Below are positions 24,152 through 32,993 of a stretch of DNA of 64,000 bases, one piece after another. Position numbers and translations under genes: made by a program. This DNA comes from DAHUXN01 sp963729815. GTDB taxonomy: Bacteria > Acidobacteriota > Terriglobia > Acidiferrales > UBA7541. The notes under the pieces are model-generated. The model was not told the origin of the DNA. It worked only from the letters and a program-made list of their open reading frames with translations, and searched no databases. Location of the stretch: NCBI GenBank assembly GCA_963729815.1, contig CAVSPU010000004.1, forward strand, positions 806,001-870,000. The letters are read 5' to 3'. The first letter of the stretch is position 1, and every line of letters starts with the position of its first letter.

Positions 24152-26268
24152 GCGATCGCTCCCAGCGCCGGCAAACGAGCGAGCCGGCTGGCGACGACGG
24201 CAATGTTCAAGATCAAGACGACTGTGCCGTCGCCAAGAATCGAGGCGCCGCTGACGAGGTCAGAAGATGTGAGACTGTCGTCGAGAGCCTTGATTACCAG
24301 TTCCTCCTCACCCATCAAACCATCCACGACGAGACCGAACTTCCGCTCGCCCGCGCCAATCACAATGACAAACGTCTTCTTGGAAGCTGCGTTGCCGTTC
24401 TGTGGAGTGAGGCGATCCAGATGGACCAAGGTGAGCAACTGATCGCGCAAGCGGATGACGTCGTAATCATCGACGCGGTGAATTTCAGCGCCAGCGACGC
24501 GAGTGATCTCGACGACATTGGCGAGAGGAACCGCATAGAGGTGGCCGGCGACTCGGAAAAGAAGGGCCTGAATGCTCGCGAGGGTGAGCGGCACGAAGAT
24601 GCGGAAAGTGGTGCCGACACCAGGAGCGCTAGTGGTTTCGATGGTACCTTTCAAGCGTTCGAGCGCGCCAGCGACAGCGTCCATACCGACGCCGCGGCCA
24701 GAAAGCTGCGTCACTCGATCGGCGGTGCTCAGACCGGGCTGGAAAATCAATTGAGTCGCGTCGGCTTCGGTGAGATTACCCGCGTCCGCGCCGGAAATCG
24801 AACCGCGCTCGATGGCGCGGGTGACAAGTTTCTGGCGGTCGATGCCGCGGCCGTCGTCGGAAACTTCAATGACGACCTGAGTGCCTTGGTGAAATGCGTT
24901 CAGACGAATGATGCCCTTTTTCGGCTTGCCGAGAGCTTCGCGCTGTTCCGGAGGTTCGATTCCGTGGTCAACCGCGTTGCGAACCAGATGAGCGAGCGGT
25001 TCAGCCAGCGCATCGAGGATGCCCTTGTCGAGGTCGGTATGCTCGCCGGCGATTTCGAGCGTGACGTCACGGCCGCAGTTCTTGGCAATATCGCGCACGA
25101 TGCGCGGGAAGCGCCGGAAGAGTTGCTCGACAGGAACCATGCGGATCTTCATGACCGAGCGCTGCAAGTCCTCGAGGACGCGGGATTGAAACGCGAGGGC
25201 GTCCGCGAAACGGCTGCGCAAGGGATCCTTGGCGTAGTGCTTGTCAAATTCGATGATGGTGCGGTGCAGCATCGATTTGCCGATGATGAGCTCGCCGATC
25301 AGGTTGAGAACTGTGTCGATGCGCGTGGCGTCGACGCGCAAAGTATTTTCGGCGGCGGCCAGCGCGGCGGAAGCGCGCGCTTCGCGGCGCTTTTCATCGG
25401 GTTCCGGCGTGGGAACAGTTCGAGGCTGCGGCGCAGGAGCCTTGTTGGCATGACCCGCGGCACCGGAAGCATGGGCCTCGGCTTGCAAGAGGACTTCGAG
25501 CAAATCCTGGGACGGCTCCTGGGCTTCGGTCATCTGCTCGATGACGATACCGGCGACGACGGAAGGGATCCGGCACTTGTTCGCGAGAGCTTCTTTCGGA
25601 TGCCCGCTTGAAACGGCTGCTTCGATATGCGCGGCAAATTCAGCCGAGGCAGCGTCAGACGGATGAAGCGCGAGGATCGACCCAACATTTTCAAGCACTT
25701 TGTGAATGAGCTGAAATGCGGCGGAGCGCATGCCGCTCGAGGGTTCGATTTGCAGGCCGATGTTGTACACGCGCTCGGCTTGTCCCAGAGCGTTGGAAAT
25801 ACGCTCGCGCTGGGCCGGATTCCAATTGAACTTCGGAGCGAATGGTTGATCCGGAGCAGGCATCGGCGCCGGCTTCGCCGGAGTCCGCGCGATCTGACGA
25901 ATGTGTTCGCGGAGCGCTTCGCCCGCAGGAGGCGGCAACGATTTGTGATAGGCGGCCAGCATGGCCTGAAAAGTGTCGGCGGCGGTGAAAATGACTTCGA
26001 CGAGAGAATTTTGCGCGGCACGAACGGCCTGGGGAGCGAGCGCGTCTTCCATCTCGTGCGCGAGCGTGCTCAGTTCCTGGAAACCGCAGGCGGCGGAATC
26101 CCCCTTGAGCGTATGGACGACACGGCGGACACGGCGAATGATTTCGGCGTCGCCCGGATGTGTTTCGAGCTCGAGCCCGGCTTCGTTGAGCTCCTGGAGC
26201 AATTCCTGCGCGCTTTCAAAAAAAAGCTCGCGAAGTTCGGCGGCGCGTTCGTCGGGGAAGAAATTCAC
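24148..26268 (-). CDS. cheA: CheA chemotaxis histidine kinase
   Basis: A 706-aa protein. The P1/HPt domain carries phospho-acceptor His52 (VVHTLKGDSAACG). A P2-like region around 155-260 precedes the dimerisation helices (about 320-400). The HATPase has its N-box at HLVRNAVDHGIEPPE, its G1 box at EVSDDGRGID and its G2 at SGRGVGMDAV. A C-terminal CheW-like P5 domain follows (about 570-700). No receiver is fused, in contrast to the second cluster's CheA. Its ATG overlaps the cheR stop (26265-26268) and its stop overlaps the cheB start, so translation is coupled through cheR-cheA-cheB. Confidence 0.96.
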   Translation of the reverse strand: MNFFPDERAAELRELFFESAQELLQELNEAGLELETHPGDAEIIRRVRRVVHTLKGDSAACGFQELSTLAHEMEDALAPQAVRAAQNSLVEVIFTAADTFQAMLAAYHKSLPPPAGEALREHIRQIARTPAKPAPMPAPDQPFAPKFNWNPAQRERISNALGQAERVYNIGLQIEPSSGMRSAAFQLIHKVLENVGSILALHPSDAASAEFAAHIEAAVSSGHPKEALANKCRIPSVVAGIVIEQMTEAQEPSQDLLEVLLQAEAHASGAAGHANKAPAPQPRTVPTPEPDEKRREARASAALAAAENTLRVDATRIDTVLNLIGELIIGKSMLHRTIIEFDKHYAKDPLRSRFADALAFQSRVLEDLQRSVMKIRMVPVEQLFRRFPRIVRDIAKNCGRDVTLEIAGEHTDLDKGILDALAEPLAHLVRNAVDHGIEPPEQREALGKPKKGIIRLNAFHQGTQVVIEVSDDGRGIDRQKLVTRAIERGSISGADAGNLTEADATQLIFQPGLSTADRVTQLSGRGVGMDAVAGALERLKGTIETTSAPGVGTTFRIFVPLTLASIQALLFRVAGHLYAVPLANVVEITRVAGAEIHRVDDYDVIRLRDQLLTLVHLDRLTPQNGNAASKKTFVIVIGAGERKFGLVVDGLMGEEELVIKALDDSLTSSDLVSGASILGDGTVVLILNIAVVASRLARLPALGAIA

Positions 26269-27170
26269 GCGGGCACCTCGATTCGCTGATAAGCGGTGCC
26301 GTTATTCTGGTGAATCATCTTGAATTTAGTGGTCAGGCCGAAAAGGCTCTCGGCATGGCCGACGAAAAGGTAGCCTTCGGGGTTCAAGCAACGATAAAAC
26401 TTGTCGATCAGGCGCTTCTGCTCCGCTTCATCGAAATAAATCATGACGTTGCGGCAGAAAATGATGTCGTTGCGCTGCGGCAAGAATTCCGCCTTGAGAT
26501 TATGAAAGTCAAACTGAATCAGGTTCTTCAGCGCCGGCTTGACCGTGTATTTGTCGCCCATTTTCTCGAAGTAACGAAGGCGGCAGGTGTAATCCACCGG
26601 CTCCATGTGATTGTCCGTGTAAGTGGCCTGCTCGGCCTGAAGCAGCGCGGAATAGCTGATGTCCGAAGCTAGGATTTCCACTTTCCAGGGCGGCGGGACG
26701 AGCGGCTTAGGCGAGGGCATGTCGAACGGCAGCGGATTGCGCAAGTAATAATAGGCGAGCGCGTCGCAAATCTGGATGGCCATCGTGTAGGGTTCCTGCC
26801 CGGTGGAGCAGCCGGCGCTCCAAAAGCGAAGTGAAAAATCGCGGCGCTCCTGCTTTCTATGGAGCAAGTTTTCGAGGACAACCTTCGAGAACAACTCGAG
26901 CTGGGGCAGATTGCGAAAGAAACTGGTTTCGTTGACGGTCAGATTCTCCACAAGCGCGGAGAGCTCTTTTTTGCCCTCATGACTGGTGAGCAGGTGGTAG
27001 TAGTTGTAGAACGAATCGAGGTTACAAGCCTTGAGGCGGCGCTGGAGGCGATCGCACAAGAAATGGATGCGATGCTCGTCGAAGCACATGCCACATTCCT
27101 GATAGACGAGCGTCCGCAGGAGCTTGAGCTCGGGCTCGGTCAGCTGAACGGGAACAGTAAAAGTCGCCAT
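26265..27170 (-). CDS. cheR: CheR methyltransferase
   Basis: A 301-aa SAM-dependent receptor glutamate methyltransferase. The N-terminal helical domain (about 10-85) contains NLTVNETSFFRN. The Rossmann domain has the SAM motif FWSAGCSTGQEPYTMA, then EILASDISYSALLQAE, and CRNVMIYFDEAEQKRL ahead of GYLFVGHAES. It works with CheB in the same operon to set receptor methylation. It lies 44 bases after cheW. Confidence 0.95.
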   Translation of the reverse strand: MATFTVPVQLTEPELKLLRTLVYQECGMCFDEHRIHFLCDRLQRRLKACNLDSFYNYYHLLTSHEGKKELSALVENLTVNETSFFRNLPQLELFSKVVLENLLHRKQERRDFSLRFWSAGCSTGQEPYTMAIQICDALAYYYLRNPLPFDMPSPKPLVPPPWKVEILASDISYSALLQAEQATYTDNHMEPVDYTCRLRYFEKMGDKYTVKPALKNLIQFDFHNLKAEFLPQRNDIIFCRNVMIYFDEAEQKRLIDKFYRCLNPEGYLFVGHAESLFGLTTKFKMIHQNNGTAYQRIEVPA

Positions 27171-27214
27171 AGCGTTGTTCGCACGCGCGCAAAATTTCGA
27201 AATCTTTCTGAAAC

Positions 27215-27685
27215 CTAGACAGAGGCCGCCGGCACCAATTCTTCGAGATGACGCAATTCGCCGCTCTTCAGCACCTTATTCAAATCCAAGAGAATCACGA
27301 GGCGGCCATCCAGCTTGCCGACGCCAGTGACGTAATCAATCTCGCCTTCGGGGAAGACAGAGCTTGGCGGCTCGATTTCTGAAGGTGGGATCTTCAGAAC
27401 CTCGGAAGCAGCATTCACGATGAGGCCGACAGTACGATTCCCGAGCTCGACGACGACGATTCGATTCTTCTTATTGTTATCGGAGCTGGCGCCGCCGAAA
27501 CGCTTGCGAAGATCCACGACGGAAATAATCTTGCCGCGGAGGTTGATGACGCCCTCGACGTATTCCTGCGCGTTGGGAACAGCAGTGATTTCCGGCACAC
27601 GGACGATCTCGCGCACGATGGCGATGGGAATGCCATACGTTTCGCGTCCGATGCGGAGACCCACGAGATGGACATCTTTTGCCAT
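27215..27685 (-). CDS. cheW: CheW coupling protein
   Basis: A 156-aa single CheW domain (two SH3-like subdomains): GLRIGRETYGIPIAIVREIV, the conserved GVINLRGKIISVVDLRKRFG and a C-terminal GVGKLDGRLVILLDLNKVL. It couples the adjoining MCP to CheA. It starts 12 bases after the MCP stop, so the MCP-CheW pair is probably a single translational unit. Confidence 0.95.
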   Translation of the reverse strand: MAKDVHLVGLRIGRETYGIPIAIVREIVRVPEITAVPNAQEYVEGVINLRGKIISVVDLRKRFGGASSDNNKKNRIVVVELGNRTVGLIVNAASEVLKIPPSEIEPPSSVFPEGEIDYVTGVGKLDGRLVILLDLNKVLKSGELRHLEELVPAASV

Positions 27686-27697
27686 GATTGGCTCCGC

Positions 27698-29707
27698 TCA
27701 GACGCGAACCAAATCGCGGCGATAGGAATCTTCCGAGCGAGTTTCGCGGTCGCTCTTGTTACGCCACGCGGGCTGATTCTTGCCCTGATCGCGGGAATCA
27801 CGTTCGATGCGGAAACGGTCCATGCTTTCGAGCAAGCCGCGGGAAAGCTTGGACATTTGTTCCGCAGTCGCGGCCAGTTCGGTTGAGCTGGAGGTGGATT
27901 GCTGGACCAGCTCGCGCATTTTTTCCATCGCGCGGACGACGCCCTGGGCGCCGGAAGCCTGCTCTTCGACCGAAGAGTTGATCTCCTGCGTGATTTCCGT
28001 CAGCCGCGACGTGGCCTTGGCAATCTGCGAAGAGCCGCTGGACTGTTCGTTGGTGGCCGCGCCGATTTCCTGAGCGAATTTATAGACCTCGGTGACCACA
28101 TTAGAGATTTTGCCGAAAGCCTTATTGAGGTCGAGGCCGAGAACCAAGCCATCCTGGACCATCTGAGTGCTGTTGGCCATGTTATCGACGGCCTCGCGCG
28201 CCTCTTTTTGAATTCCTTGAATGAGCTCGGCGATTTCCTTCGTCGATTGCGTGGATTTTTCGGCGAGCTTGCGCACTTCGTCGGCGACAACGGCAAAGCC
28301 GAGGCCGTGTTCGCCGGCGCGAGCAGCCTCGATGGCAGCGTTGAGAGCGAGCAGGTTTGTTTGCTCGGCCAAATCGTCGATGACTTCGATGATCTTGCCG
28401 ATATCGTCGGCGCGCTTGCCGAGGACGCCGATGATCTCCGAAGAAGATTGAATGGAAGAACTCGTACGGTTCAGGCCATCGGTAGCCTTTTCCATGGTTG
28501 TAATGCCCGTTTCCACTTCGACGCGCGAACGGTGGCAAATATCGAGAAGGATTTTCGCCGTGTCGGCGACGCGCTGAATGGAAGCGACCATTTGCTCGAT
28601 GGACGCGGAGGTTTCCGCGACGCTGGAGGCTTGAACCTGGGTGTTCTTCACGACGTTCTGCACATTGATGCTCATTTCGTGCATGGTGCTCGTGACTTCG
28701 TCAATCGCGGCCGCAGCCTGCACGCTGACTTTGGCGGATTCTTCGGAGGCGGCAGCCATCTGGCTGGCACCGGCGGAAACCTGCGAAGCACTGTCACGCA
28801 CCTGGCCGACGATCTGGCGGAGGCCGTGAGCCATTCGCGAGAAAGCGGAGGCCAGGGTGTCGCGCTTGGAAAGCGGCTCAATTTCAACATCGAGATCGCC
28901 TTCGGCAACGGAGGCGGAAACGCCGGCCATGCGTTTCAAGTGTTCGACCATGGAGCGGAAATTATCAGCGAGCCGGCCGACTTCGTCGTTGCGGTGAATA
29001 TCAATGTTCTGATCGAGGTCACCCGCACTGCCGATTTCATGGGCGACTTCAATCAAGTGATTGAGCGGCTGGGTGATGGACTTGGCGGTGTAATAGGCGA
29101 TGCCGAGTCCCAGAAGAATGGCGAGGAACATCCCGAAAAAACCGCCGTTAATGCTCATGGAGCTGGCATGAGCGGCGGAATCATTGGAGTCGTCAAGTGA
29201 CTTGCGAATTTGCTGGTCGGCTTCGTCCAGTATGTTGACGTCACCGTTGATCCACGAACCGGGTTTCTTTTCGAGATAGAAAACCTGCAGGTCGGAAACA
29301 GTGGCATCGCCGGAATCGACCTGGTGACGCTTTTCAATGAGTGGTTTGGCGAAATTTTCGAACCAGTCCTGTTCGCTTTCGCCGACCTGCGCGAGGGCAT
29401 TCCGGAGGGTATCGTCGGAAGATCTTACCCTTGCGGTCTGGAGATAATCCATGAGGTCGCTTTCCTGCTTGTTTGTCGTGGCTTCAATGCGAGTGTCGCC
29501 GCTCAGCAGGAAATTGCGGAGATCGAGGCGAGCCTGCATCATTTGATAGCGAACGGATTCGATCGTTTGAACGCTCTGGAGGGTGGTCGCCGCCTTTGTG
29601 CGCACGGAGTGCTCGCGGAGCAAGGCTGTCAAATTGACAAGGAAAACGATCACCACGAGCGCGAGAATCGACCCGAATCCAAGATAGAGCTTCTTGCCAA
29701 TCGTCAT
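27698..29707 (-). CDS. Methyl-accepting chemotaxis protein
   Basis: A 669-aa receptor. TM1 is near residues 7-28 (LGFGSILALVVIVFLVNLTAL), a periplasmic four-helix-like ligand domain spans about 30-185, TM2 is near 190-212, then come a HAMP domain and the cytoplasmic coiled coil with the canonical hairpin tip (EQTNLLALNAAIEAARAGEH, VVADEVRKLAEKS). The start at 29707 follows GGGGGAGGGG; the longer in-frame reading to 29761 adds a non-hydrophobic leader. It lies 66 bases downstream of the TonB-like gene and immediately before cheW. No C-terminal CheR-docking pentapeptide is seen (it ends ...SYRRDLVRV). The ligand is unknown. Confidence 0.95.
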   Translation of the reverse strand: MTIGKKLYLGFGSILALVVIVFLVNLTALLREHSVRTKAATTLQSVQTIESVRYQMMQARLDLRNFLLSGDTRIEATTNKQESDLMDYLQTARVRSSDDTLRNALAQVGESEQDWFENFAKPLIEKRHQVDSGDATVSDLQVFYLEKKPGSWINGDVNILDEADQQIRKSLDDSNDSAAHASSMSINGGFFGMFLAILLGLGIAYYTAKSITQPLNHLIEVAHEIGSAGDLDQNIDIHRNDEVGRLADNFRSMVEHLKRMAGVSASVAEGDLDVEIEPLSKRDTLASAFSRMAHGLRQIVGQVRDSASQVSAGASQMAAASEESAKVSVQAAAAIDEVTSTMHEMSINVQNVVKNTQVQASSVAETSASIEQMVASIQRVADTAKILLDICHRSRVEVETGITTMEKATDGLNRTSSSIQSSSEIIGVLGKRADDIGKIIEVIDDLAEQTNLLALNAAIEAARAGEHGLGFAVVADEVRKLAEKSTQSTKEIAELIQGIQKEAREAVDNMANSTQMVQDGLVLGLDLNKAFGKISNVVTEVYKFAQEIGAATNEQSSGSSQIAKATSRLTEITQEINSSVEEQASGAQGVVRAMEKMRELVQQSTSSSTELAATAEQMSKLSRGLLESMDRFRIERDSRDQGKNQPAWRNKSDRETRSEDSYRRDLVRV

Positions 29708-29773
29708 CGTCGAACCCCTCCCCCGCAAACGCGGCCCAATCGCTGGGCTTTCCAAGATCAAAGAGATTGCTGG

Positions 29774-30124
29774 TTACTGCTGTCCCTGCTGCGCGAAGTC
29801 AAATTCGATGACTTCGGTGGTCTCTTTTGGGCCTGCCTCAAATTTCCAGGCCTTCGCCGCCCTGGTGGCTGAATCGATGAGCAAGGGGCTTCCGCCGAGG
29901 GGTCGAGCGCTCTTGACGTGCCCGTCCGGAGCAACTGTCAGTTCGAGCTTTACCTTGCCGGTGATGTTCATCTGCCTCGCGAGGGCCGGAAAATCGGGTA
30001 CGACTTTATGGCTGACTTTGCGCTTGCTGGCCGAATCCTGGCACTTTGCGGTAGGCGGCAAAATGAATACGGAGCCTGTTAGGGCAATGAGAGCGAATCG
30101 CACGATCCTTGTTCGAATGTTCAC
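29774..30124 (-). CDS. Small secreted TonB C-terminal-domain protein
   Basis: A 116-aa product with a signal peptide-like start (RIVRFALIALTGSVFILPP) and then only a TonB C-terminal domain (VPDFPALARQMNITGKVKLELTVAPDGHVKSARPLGG). It lacks the Pro-rich spacer and the cytoplasmic anchor typical of energy-transducing TonB. AAGGAG lies about 8 bases before GTG 30124; an upstream TTG at 30130 is too close to that site. It is the first gene of the minus-strand chemosensory operon, 38 bases after the predicted sigma-54 start. It may be a periplasmic partner of the MCP sensor domain (inferred from position). Confidence 0.78.
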   Translation of the reverse strand: MNIRTRIVRFALIALTGSVFILPPTAKCQDSASKRKVSHKVVPDFPALARQMNITGKVKLELTVAPDGHVKSARPLGGSPLLIDSATRAAKAWKFEAGPKETTEVIEFDFAQQGQQ

Positions 30125-30172
30125 AGACAAATCTCCTTATGGCCTGAGATCTACTTATCCGGTGATGTTGGT

Positions 30173-30188
30173 TGCAAGGCGCATACCA
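30173..30188 (-). promoter_or_regulatory. Sigma-54 (-24/-12) promoter of the first chemosensory operon
   Basis: On the minus strand the sequence is TGGTATGCGCCTTGCA: GG and GC separated by exactly 10 bases, against the consensus TGGCACG-N4-TTGC[AT]. The start would fall near 30162, leaving a ~38-base leader before the GTG at 30124. Palindromic activator sites lie 110-170 bases upstream (30298-30343). Identified by eye; not experimentally supported. Confidence 0.65.
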
Positions 30189-30297
30189 GTTCCAGTACCA
30201 GGCCTGAGTGAGTGAGGAAATTCGCGTAAGCTATTCTTATATAAAGATTAATTGGACTCAGAATGCGTGTGAGCCGATGACGATTGCCAATAACATC

Positions 30298-30343
30298 GTC
30301 TCAGTGGTTGGCCGAATGGCGGTATGTCGTCTCACATTGAGAG
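30298..30343. promoter_or_regulatory. Activator sites GTCTCA / TGAGAC (divergent region)
   Basis: One half-site GTCTCA lies at 30298-30303 and one near-complete palindrome GTCTCA-CAT-TGAGAG at 30329-30343. They sit between the minus-strand chemosensory promoter and the plus-strand kinase gene. The same motif recurs upstream of the two other sigma-54 candidates. These are proposed binding sites of the NtrC-type protein encoded at 32994-34400. Nothing else is evident in the 30131-30473 gap. Confidence 0.55.
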
Positions 30344-30473
30344 AAAGGAGGAGCACGACGATGCACGATTCAGCAACCGGCCTTACCGCTCTTATTGACT
30401 CAAAATGAGATTGCGGGCTACCGTTGTACTGTTCTCAATTTGAAATTCTCAGCGCGCAGGCCCCCTAACCCCC

Positions 30474-32954
30474 ATGCGTTCACGACGGAAGTCCAGAGCC
30501 CCATCCTCTCCTCGCGGAGGCGTCGCTGATAGCCTCCTGGCGGAGTTTTGCCTCCACGCATCGAAACGCTCTCCACGTGCGCTGATTCGCGCTGCCTGCC
30601 GCCTGGCGAAATCATTCTTCCAATTGGATGGCGCGAGCTACTGGGAAATTGAAAAGACCACGGACGAAAACGAGCAGCTAACTCTCCTACATATAGAAGG
30701 ACGATCAAAGCTATCGGCCGTGCGGCGAATGCACCTAAACGATGTGCCGCTTTTCCGGAGAGCAATTCTTGAGAAGCGAGCGATTGTCGGGAGCAGCACG
30801 CAAAAGCGAAGTGGATCAGAAGAAATAATAACTGCAGGCGGCTCGTATGTGGCCATTCCTCTGCAGCCGAGCGCGCGGCCTTGGGCAATGTTGATTTTAT
30901 GGGGCAGGAAAGGCGGTGGAGCTTTCGGGCGCCGAATGGTGAACCAGGCCAGAGCATTTGCGGGAGTGCTTGAGACATTGCTTTCGGAGAAGAAAGAAAA
31001 AGTGCCGTCGGGCTCGACGGAGCGGCGCGCACAAAGTCTGATGGACCTGGCGGTGGAATTGAAGCCGTCGCTGCGGCTGCCAGAATTCGTCGGGCGGTTT
31101 ACTTCAAACGCTGGGGAAATGCTTGGCGCGCGGGCGGCGGTTCTTGCGCTCACGCGCGGTGCGCATCTGGAAACCGTCTATGCCCACGATGCGGGCGGGC
31201 ATTCCAACCAGGAAGCGAGGCCGCATCTGGACGAGGCTTTGACGAAGCTCGCAGCAGAACAGCCGAAGCCGTTGCTTGTTGGAACTGCTGCGACGTTGCT
31301 GGGTGCGCGAGTGGCAAGCACGCTCGGATGGCGCGACATCTGCATCGTGCGGCTGACCGGCCGGGAAGGAGATCTGCTGGGCATCCTGTGCCTGGTGAAC
31401 CGCGGGCGCGAACTTTCAGATGCGGACCGCAACCTGATCCAGGCACTGGCGAGTCATGCGTCGGTGGCACTCGAGAATTCGAGGCTCTTCTCGCGGATCG
31501 AGCAGTCGAAGCGGCAGTGGGTGGAAGACTTCGATGCGATCACGGACTTGATCGTGGTGCATGATCCGGCAAATCACATTGTGCGGGTGAATCGCTCGCT
31601 GGCCGAAGCGCTTGGATCGCGCCCTTCGGAACTGGTGGGCATGAGCACACGCACGCTGAGTTCGATCATTTCCAGCACGGCGAGCCGAGCGTGTCCCTTC
31701 TGCCGCGAACCGGCCGGCGTAAGCGACGAATCCATCGTGAGCGCGGGAATGCGGGCCTATTTGATATCGACGTCACGGATCGGCGGCGGCTCGGAAGAAG
31801 GCTCGCGCACGATTCATATTCTGAAGGACATCACGCAGCAGCGGACGTATCAGGCGCAATTGCAGCGCGAGCGGGATTTCAACACGAAAATCCTAAACCA
31901 CACGCAGAGCATGATTCTGGTGCTGGACACGGCGGGGCTGGTGAGCTACGCAAACCGTCGAACATACGAATCCGGGTACGGCGAAGAGGATCTGCTCGGG
32001 CGACCACTGGCCGAGTTCATTCCGCGAGACCGCCGGGCGAAGTTCGAGAAAGCGTTTGAGAGCACACTCGAAGGATTTACGCCCGAGAATCTCGAGCTGC
32101 CCGTGCGGCGCGGAAATAGGAGCACGGGACAATTCTCCATCAGCCTGAGTCCGATGCGCGATGAACAGGGGCATGTCAGCAGCATCGTGGTGGTGATGAC
32201 GGACATTACCGATGCGGCCGTGCTGCAGGCGCAGCTCCGGCACGCCGAGAAGATGGCGGCGCTTGGGCAACTGGTTTCCGGCGTGGCGCACGAAATCAAT
32301 AATCCACTGGCGGCGATTGTCGGGTATGCGGATTTGCTGATGGAGAACACGGAAGTGCCGGGGCCGGCGAAGGATGAACTTCGCATCGTGTTGCAGGAAG
32401 CGGAGCGCACAAAGGAAATCGTGCAGAATTTGCTGCAGTTTGCGCGGCAGATGCCCGCGCGACGAGAACCACTCGATATACACGCCGTACTGAAACAGGT
32501 GGTGCAGCTTCGCACGTATGGGTCGACGGGAGACGGCATGGAAGTGGCGGAGAAATACGGCGCGGGGGTGCCGCAAATTTTTGGCGACGCGCACCAGCTC
32601 CAACAAGTATTTCTGAATATTCTCAACAACGCCTATGACGCGGTGCGCGAGGCGAGACGCGCAGGACGAATTGAAATCGCCACGAGCGAAAAGGAAGGAC
32701 TGGTTGAAGTGGCGATCCGCGATAACGGCACGGGCATTTCCGACATGGCGCGAATTTTCGAGCCTTTCTATACGACGAAAGAAGTCGGCAAGGGAACGGG
32801 CCTGGGCTTGAGCATTTGCTACGGAATCGTGCGGGAGCACAACGGAGAAGTATCGTGCTCCAATAATTCCGACGGCGATGGCTGCACATTTATCGTGCGC
32901 CTGCCTACGGCAGAAAGCGCGGCAGTGGCAACAGCGGGAGAAGCGGTGCGGTGA
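30474..32954 (+). CDS. Soluble sensor histidine kinase (GAF-PAS-HisKA-HATPase)
   Basis: An 826-aa kinase without transmembrane helices. Residues ~25-165 and ~180-340 look like two GAF domains. PAS-type domains follow at about 350-455 (with a paired Cys loop CPFCREP) and 465-590. The HisKA box is VAHEINNPLAAI with His606, and the HATPase has NILNNAYDAVREA, IRDNGTGISD and GKGTGLGLSICYGI. It ends 40 bases before the NtrC-type regulator, its evident partner. The start has no clear ribosome site and could lie further in. The signal is cytoplasmic and unknown; the kinase is placed to control the two flanking chemosensory clusters. Confidence 0.92.
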   Translation: MRSRRKSRAPSSPRGGVADSLLAEFCLHASKRSPRALIRAACRLAKSFFQLDGASYWEIEKTTDENEQLTLLHIEGRSKLSAVRRMHLNDVPLFRRAILEKRAIVGSSTQKRSGSEEIITAGGSYVAIPLQPSARPWAMLILWGRKGGGAFGRRMVNQARAFAGVLETLLSEKKEKVPSGSTERRAQSLMDLAVELKPSLRLPEFVGRFTSNAGEMLGARAAVLALTRGAHLETVYAHDAGGHSNQEARPHLDEALTKLAAEQPKPLLVGTAATLLGARVASTLGWRDICIVRLTGREGDLLGILCLVNRGRELSDADRNLIQALASHASVALENSRLFSRIEQSKRQWVEDFDAITDLIVVHDPANHIVRVNRSLAEALGSRPSELVGMSTRTLSSIISSTASRACPFCREPAGVSDESIVSAGMRAYLISTSRIGGGSEEGSRTIHILKDITQQRTYQAQLQRERDFNTKILNHTQSMILVLDTAGLVSYANRRTYESGYGEEDLLGRPLAEFIPRDRRAKFEKAFESTLEGFTPENLELPVRRGNRSTGQFSISLSPMRDEQGHVSSIVVVMTDITDAAVLQAQLRHAEKMAALGQLVSGVAHEINNPLAAIVGYADLLMENTEVPGPAKDELRIVLQEAERTKEIVQNLLQFARQMPARREPLDIHAVLKQVVQLRTYGSTGDGMEVAEKYGAGVPQIFGDAHQLQQVFLNILNNAYDAVREARRAGRIEIATSEKEGLVEVAIRDNGTGISDMARIFEPFYTTKEVGKGTGLGLSICYGIVREHNGEVSCSNNSDGDGCTFIVRLPTAESAAVATAGEAVR

Positions 32955-32993
32955 CACCGCTGGTAGTTGAGCGCATGCGATAAGAGAGGACCC

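Noticed and set aside
24109..29200. Long plus-strand frames opposite cheA and the MCP
   Set aside because: Asp/Arg/Gly/Phe-rich shadows; the minus strand carries all conserved chemotaxis motifs in a coupled operon.
30208..30408. 66-codon plus-strand ORF in the divergent regulatory spacer
   Set aside because: It overlaps the proposed activator sites, lacks family-like features, and has no good ribosome site; more likely regulatory DNA.
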